From assembly GCA_038330095.1 (NCBI GenBank), contig JBBQNQ010000073.1, forward strand, positions 1 through 14,395: a stretch of 14,395 bases of DNA, given 5' to 3'. This document shows, in pieces, positions 14,095 to 14,395 of the stretch; position 1 is the stretch's first letter, and every line of letters begins with the position of its first letter. The notes below the pieces were generated by a model. It saw only the letters and a program-made list of their open reading frames with translations. It did no database searches and was not told the origin of the DNA. Origin of the DNA: JBBPZA01 sp038330095. GTDB taxonomy: Bacteria > Actinomycetota > Thermoleophilia > Solirubrobacterales > Solirubrobacteraceae. The position numbers were made by a program, and so were the translations under genes.

Positions 14095-14394
14095 TCACTT
14101 CGAGCTGACGAGGCCGGTCTTGCTCACGGCGACCACCCAGCGGCACCCGCTCTTGGACGAGAGCCGGAACCGCTTGGAGCGTGGCTCCCGGTAGCGCGGC
14201 GGGGCGATCAGGTTCTTCTGGGCGCTGAAGCCGCCCGCGCTCGTGTCGATGTTCCCCCCAGCGCCGCCGGACACGCAGTTGCCGCGGACGACGTTGCCAG
14301 AGCCCTTGGGGCCGCTCCAGTACGCCTCGACGTTGGCGCGGATGCGGCTGTTGGAGATCACGTTGCCGACAACGACGTTCCCGCTCGATGCCTT
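14095..14394 (-). CDS. Right-handed beta-helix repeat protein, C-terminal part (gene cut by window end)
   Basis: The frame is open from the right edge to the TGA at 14095-14097; only the last ~99 residues are seen. From KASSGNVVVGNVISNSRIRA onward it is nearly the same as residues 244-343 of the neighbouring beta-helix protein, with a one-residue deletion (SGPKGSG for SGGAKGSG). The last ~40 residues differ more and are more basic: QKNLIAPPRYREPRSKRFR against EQNLIAPPAYQDPGSKWYV. This is a tandem paralogue transcribed first, 112 bp upstream of the second copy. The GTG at 14361 is internal, not the start. Its N-terminus and export signal lie outside the window. Confidence 0.85.
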   Translation of the reverse strand, partial: KASSGNVVVGNVISNSRIRANVEAYWSGPKGSGNVVRGNCVSGGAGGNIDTSAGGFSAQKNLIAPPRYREPRSKRFRLSSKSGCRWVVAVSKTGLVSSK

Positions 14395-14395
14395 G
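14206..14395. repeat. Direct repeat, copy B (inside the partial beta-helix gene, continues past window)
   Basis: This is the second copy of the 13062-13254 block, in the same orientation and about 1.14 kb away. It reaches the last base of the window, so its true length is unknown. It reflects tandem duplication of a whole gene, perhaps kept alike by gene conversion. Confidence 0.9.

Noticed and set aside
1..14395. CRISPR arrays, tRNA/rRNA genes, insertion sequences, integrases, riboswitches
   Set aside because: None seen on reading both strands; the only sizeable repeat is the beta-helix duplication.

Overview
The window is very GC-rich (about 70% or more by eye), densely packed DNA. Starts are often GTG and neighbouring genes overlap by 4 bp (GTGA). 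This fits a high-GC actinobacterium, and the mix of genes would suit the Thermoleophilia/Solirubrobacterales side. That placement is an inference, because no rRNA or other taxonomic marker is present. I recognise twelve protein genes, two of them cut by the window edges. I saw no tRNA, rRNA, CRISPR array, transposase or phage gene. No gene-free stretch exceeds about 130 bp.

Left part (1-4179). The window opens inside an amino acid:[carrier protein] ligase (a class II aminoacyl-tRNA synthetase-like enzyme, + strand). A lone class I methyltransferase follows on the - strand. Next comes a tight + strand trio in which each gene overlaps the next by GTGA: phosphosulfolactate synthase (ComA), 2-phosphosulfolactate phosphatase (ComB), and an ATP-grasp carboxylate-amine ligase-like enzyme. 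ComA and ComB together should convert phosphoenolpyruvate and sulfite into (R)-3-sulfolactate. The coupled ATP-grasp gene suggests that sulfolactate, or something made from it, is then activated and joined to another molecule. This is the most interesting system in the window.

Middle and right part (4125-12107) is an exopolysaccharide/capsule-type locus on both strands. A GT4 and an ExoA-like GT2 glycosyltransferase form a - strand pair. Facing away from them are a Wzz/BY-kinase-like chain-length protein and a Wzy/O-antigen-ligase-type polymerase on the + strand. A polysaccharide-deacetylase-fold protein (-) and a second GT4 glycosyltransferase (+) follow. No flippase (Wzx) and no priming sugar-phosphate transferase lies in the window, so the locus either continues outside it or is spread over the genome.

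Right end (12124-14395). A predicted exported, possibly lipidated, right-handed beta-helix protein is translationally coupled (GTGA) to a small-molecule-type methyltransferase. Just upstream is a second beta-helix gene, cut by the window end. Its visible core is about 95% identical in DNA to the first copy, so this is a tandem duplication.

The strand changes often: three divergent start pairs with gaps of 64 bp or less, and three convergent ends that overlap, abut or lie 16 bp apart. The locus is therefore several short operons rather than one long polysaccharide operon. A working model is a cell-surface glycan assembled by the GT/Wzz/Wzy genes and modified by deacetylation and methylation, possibly with a sulfolactate-derived acidic group. 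The link between sulfolactate and the glycan rests only on gene neighbourhood.
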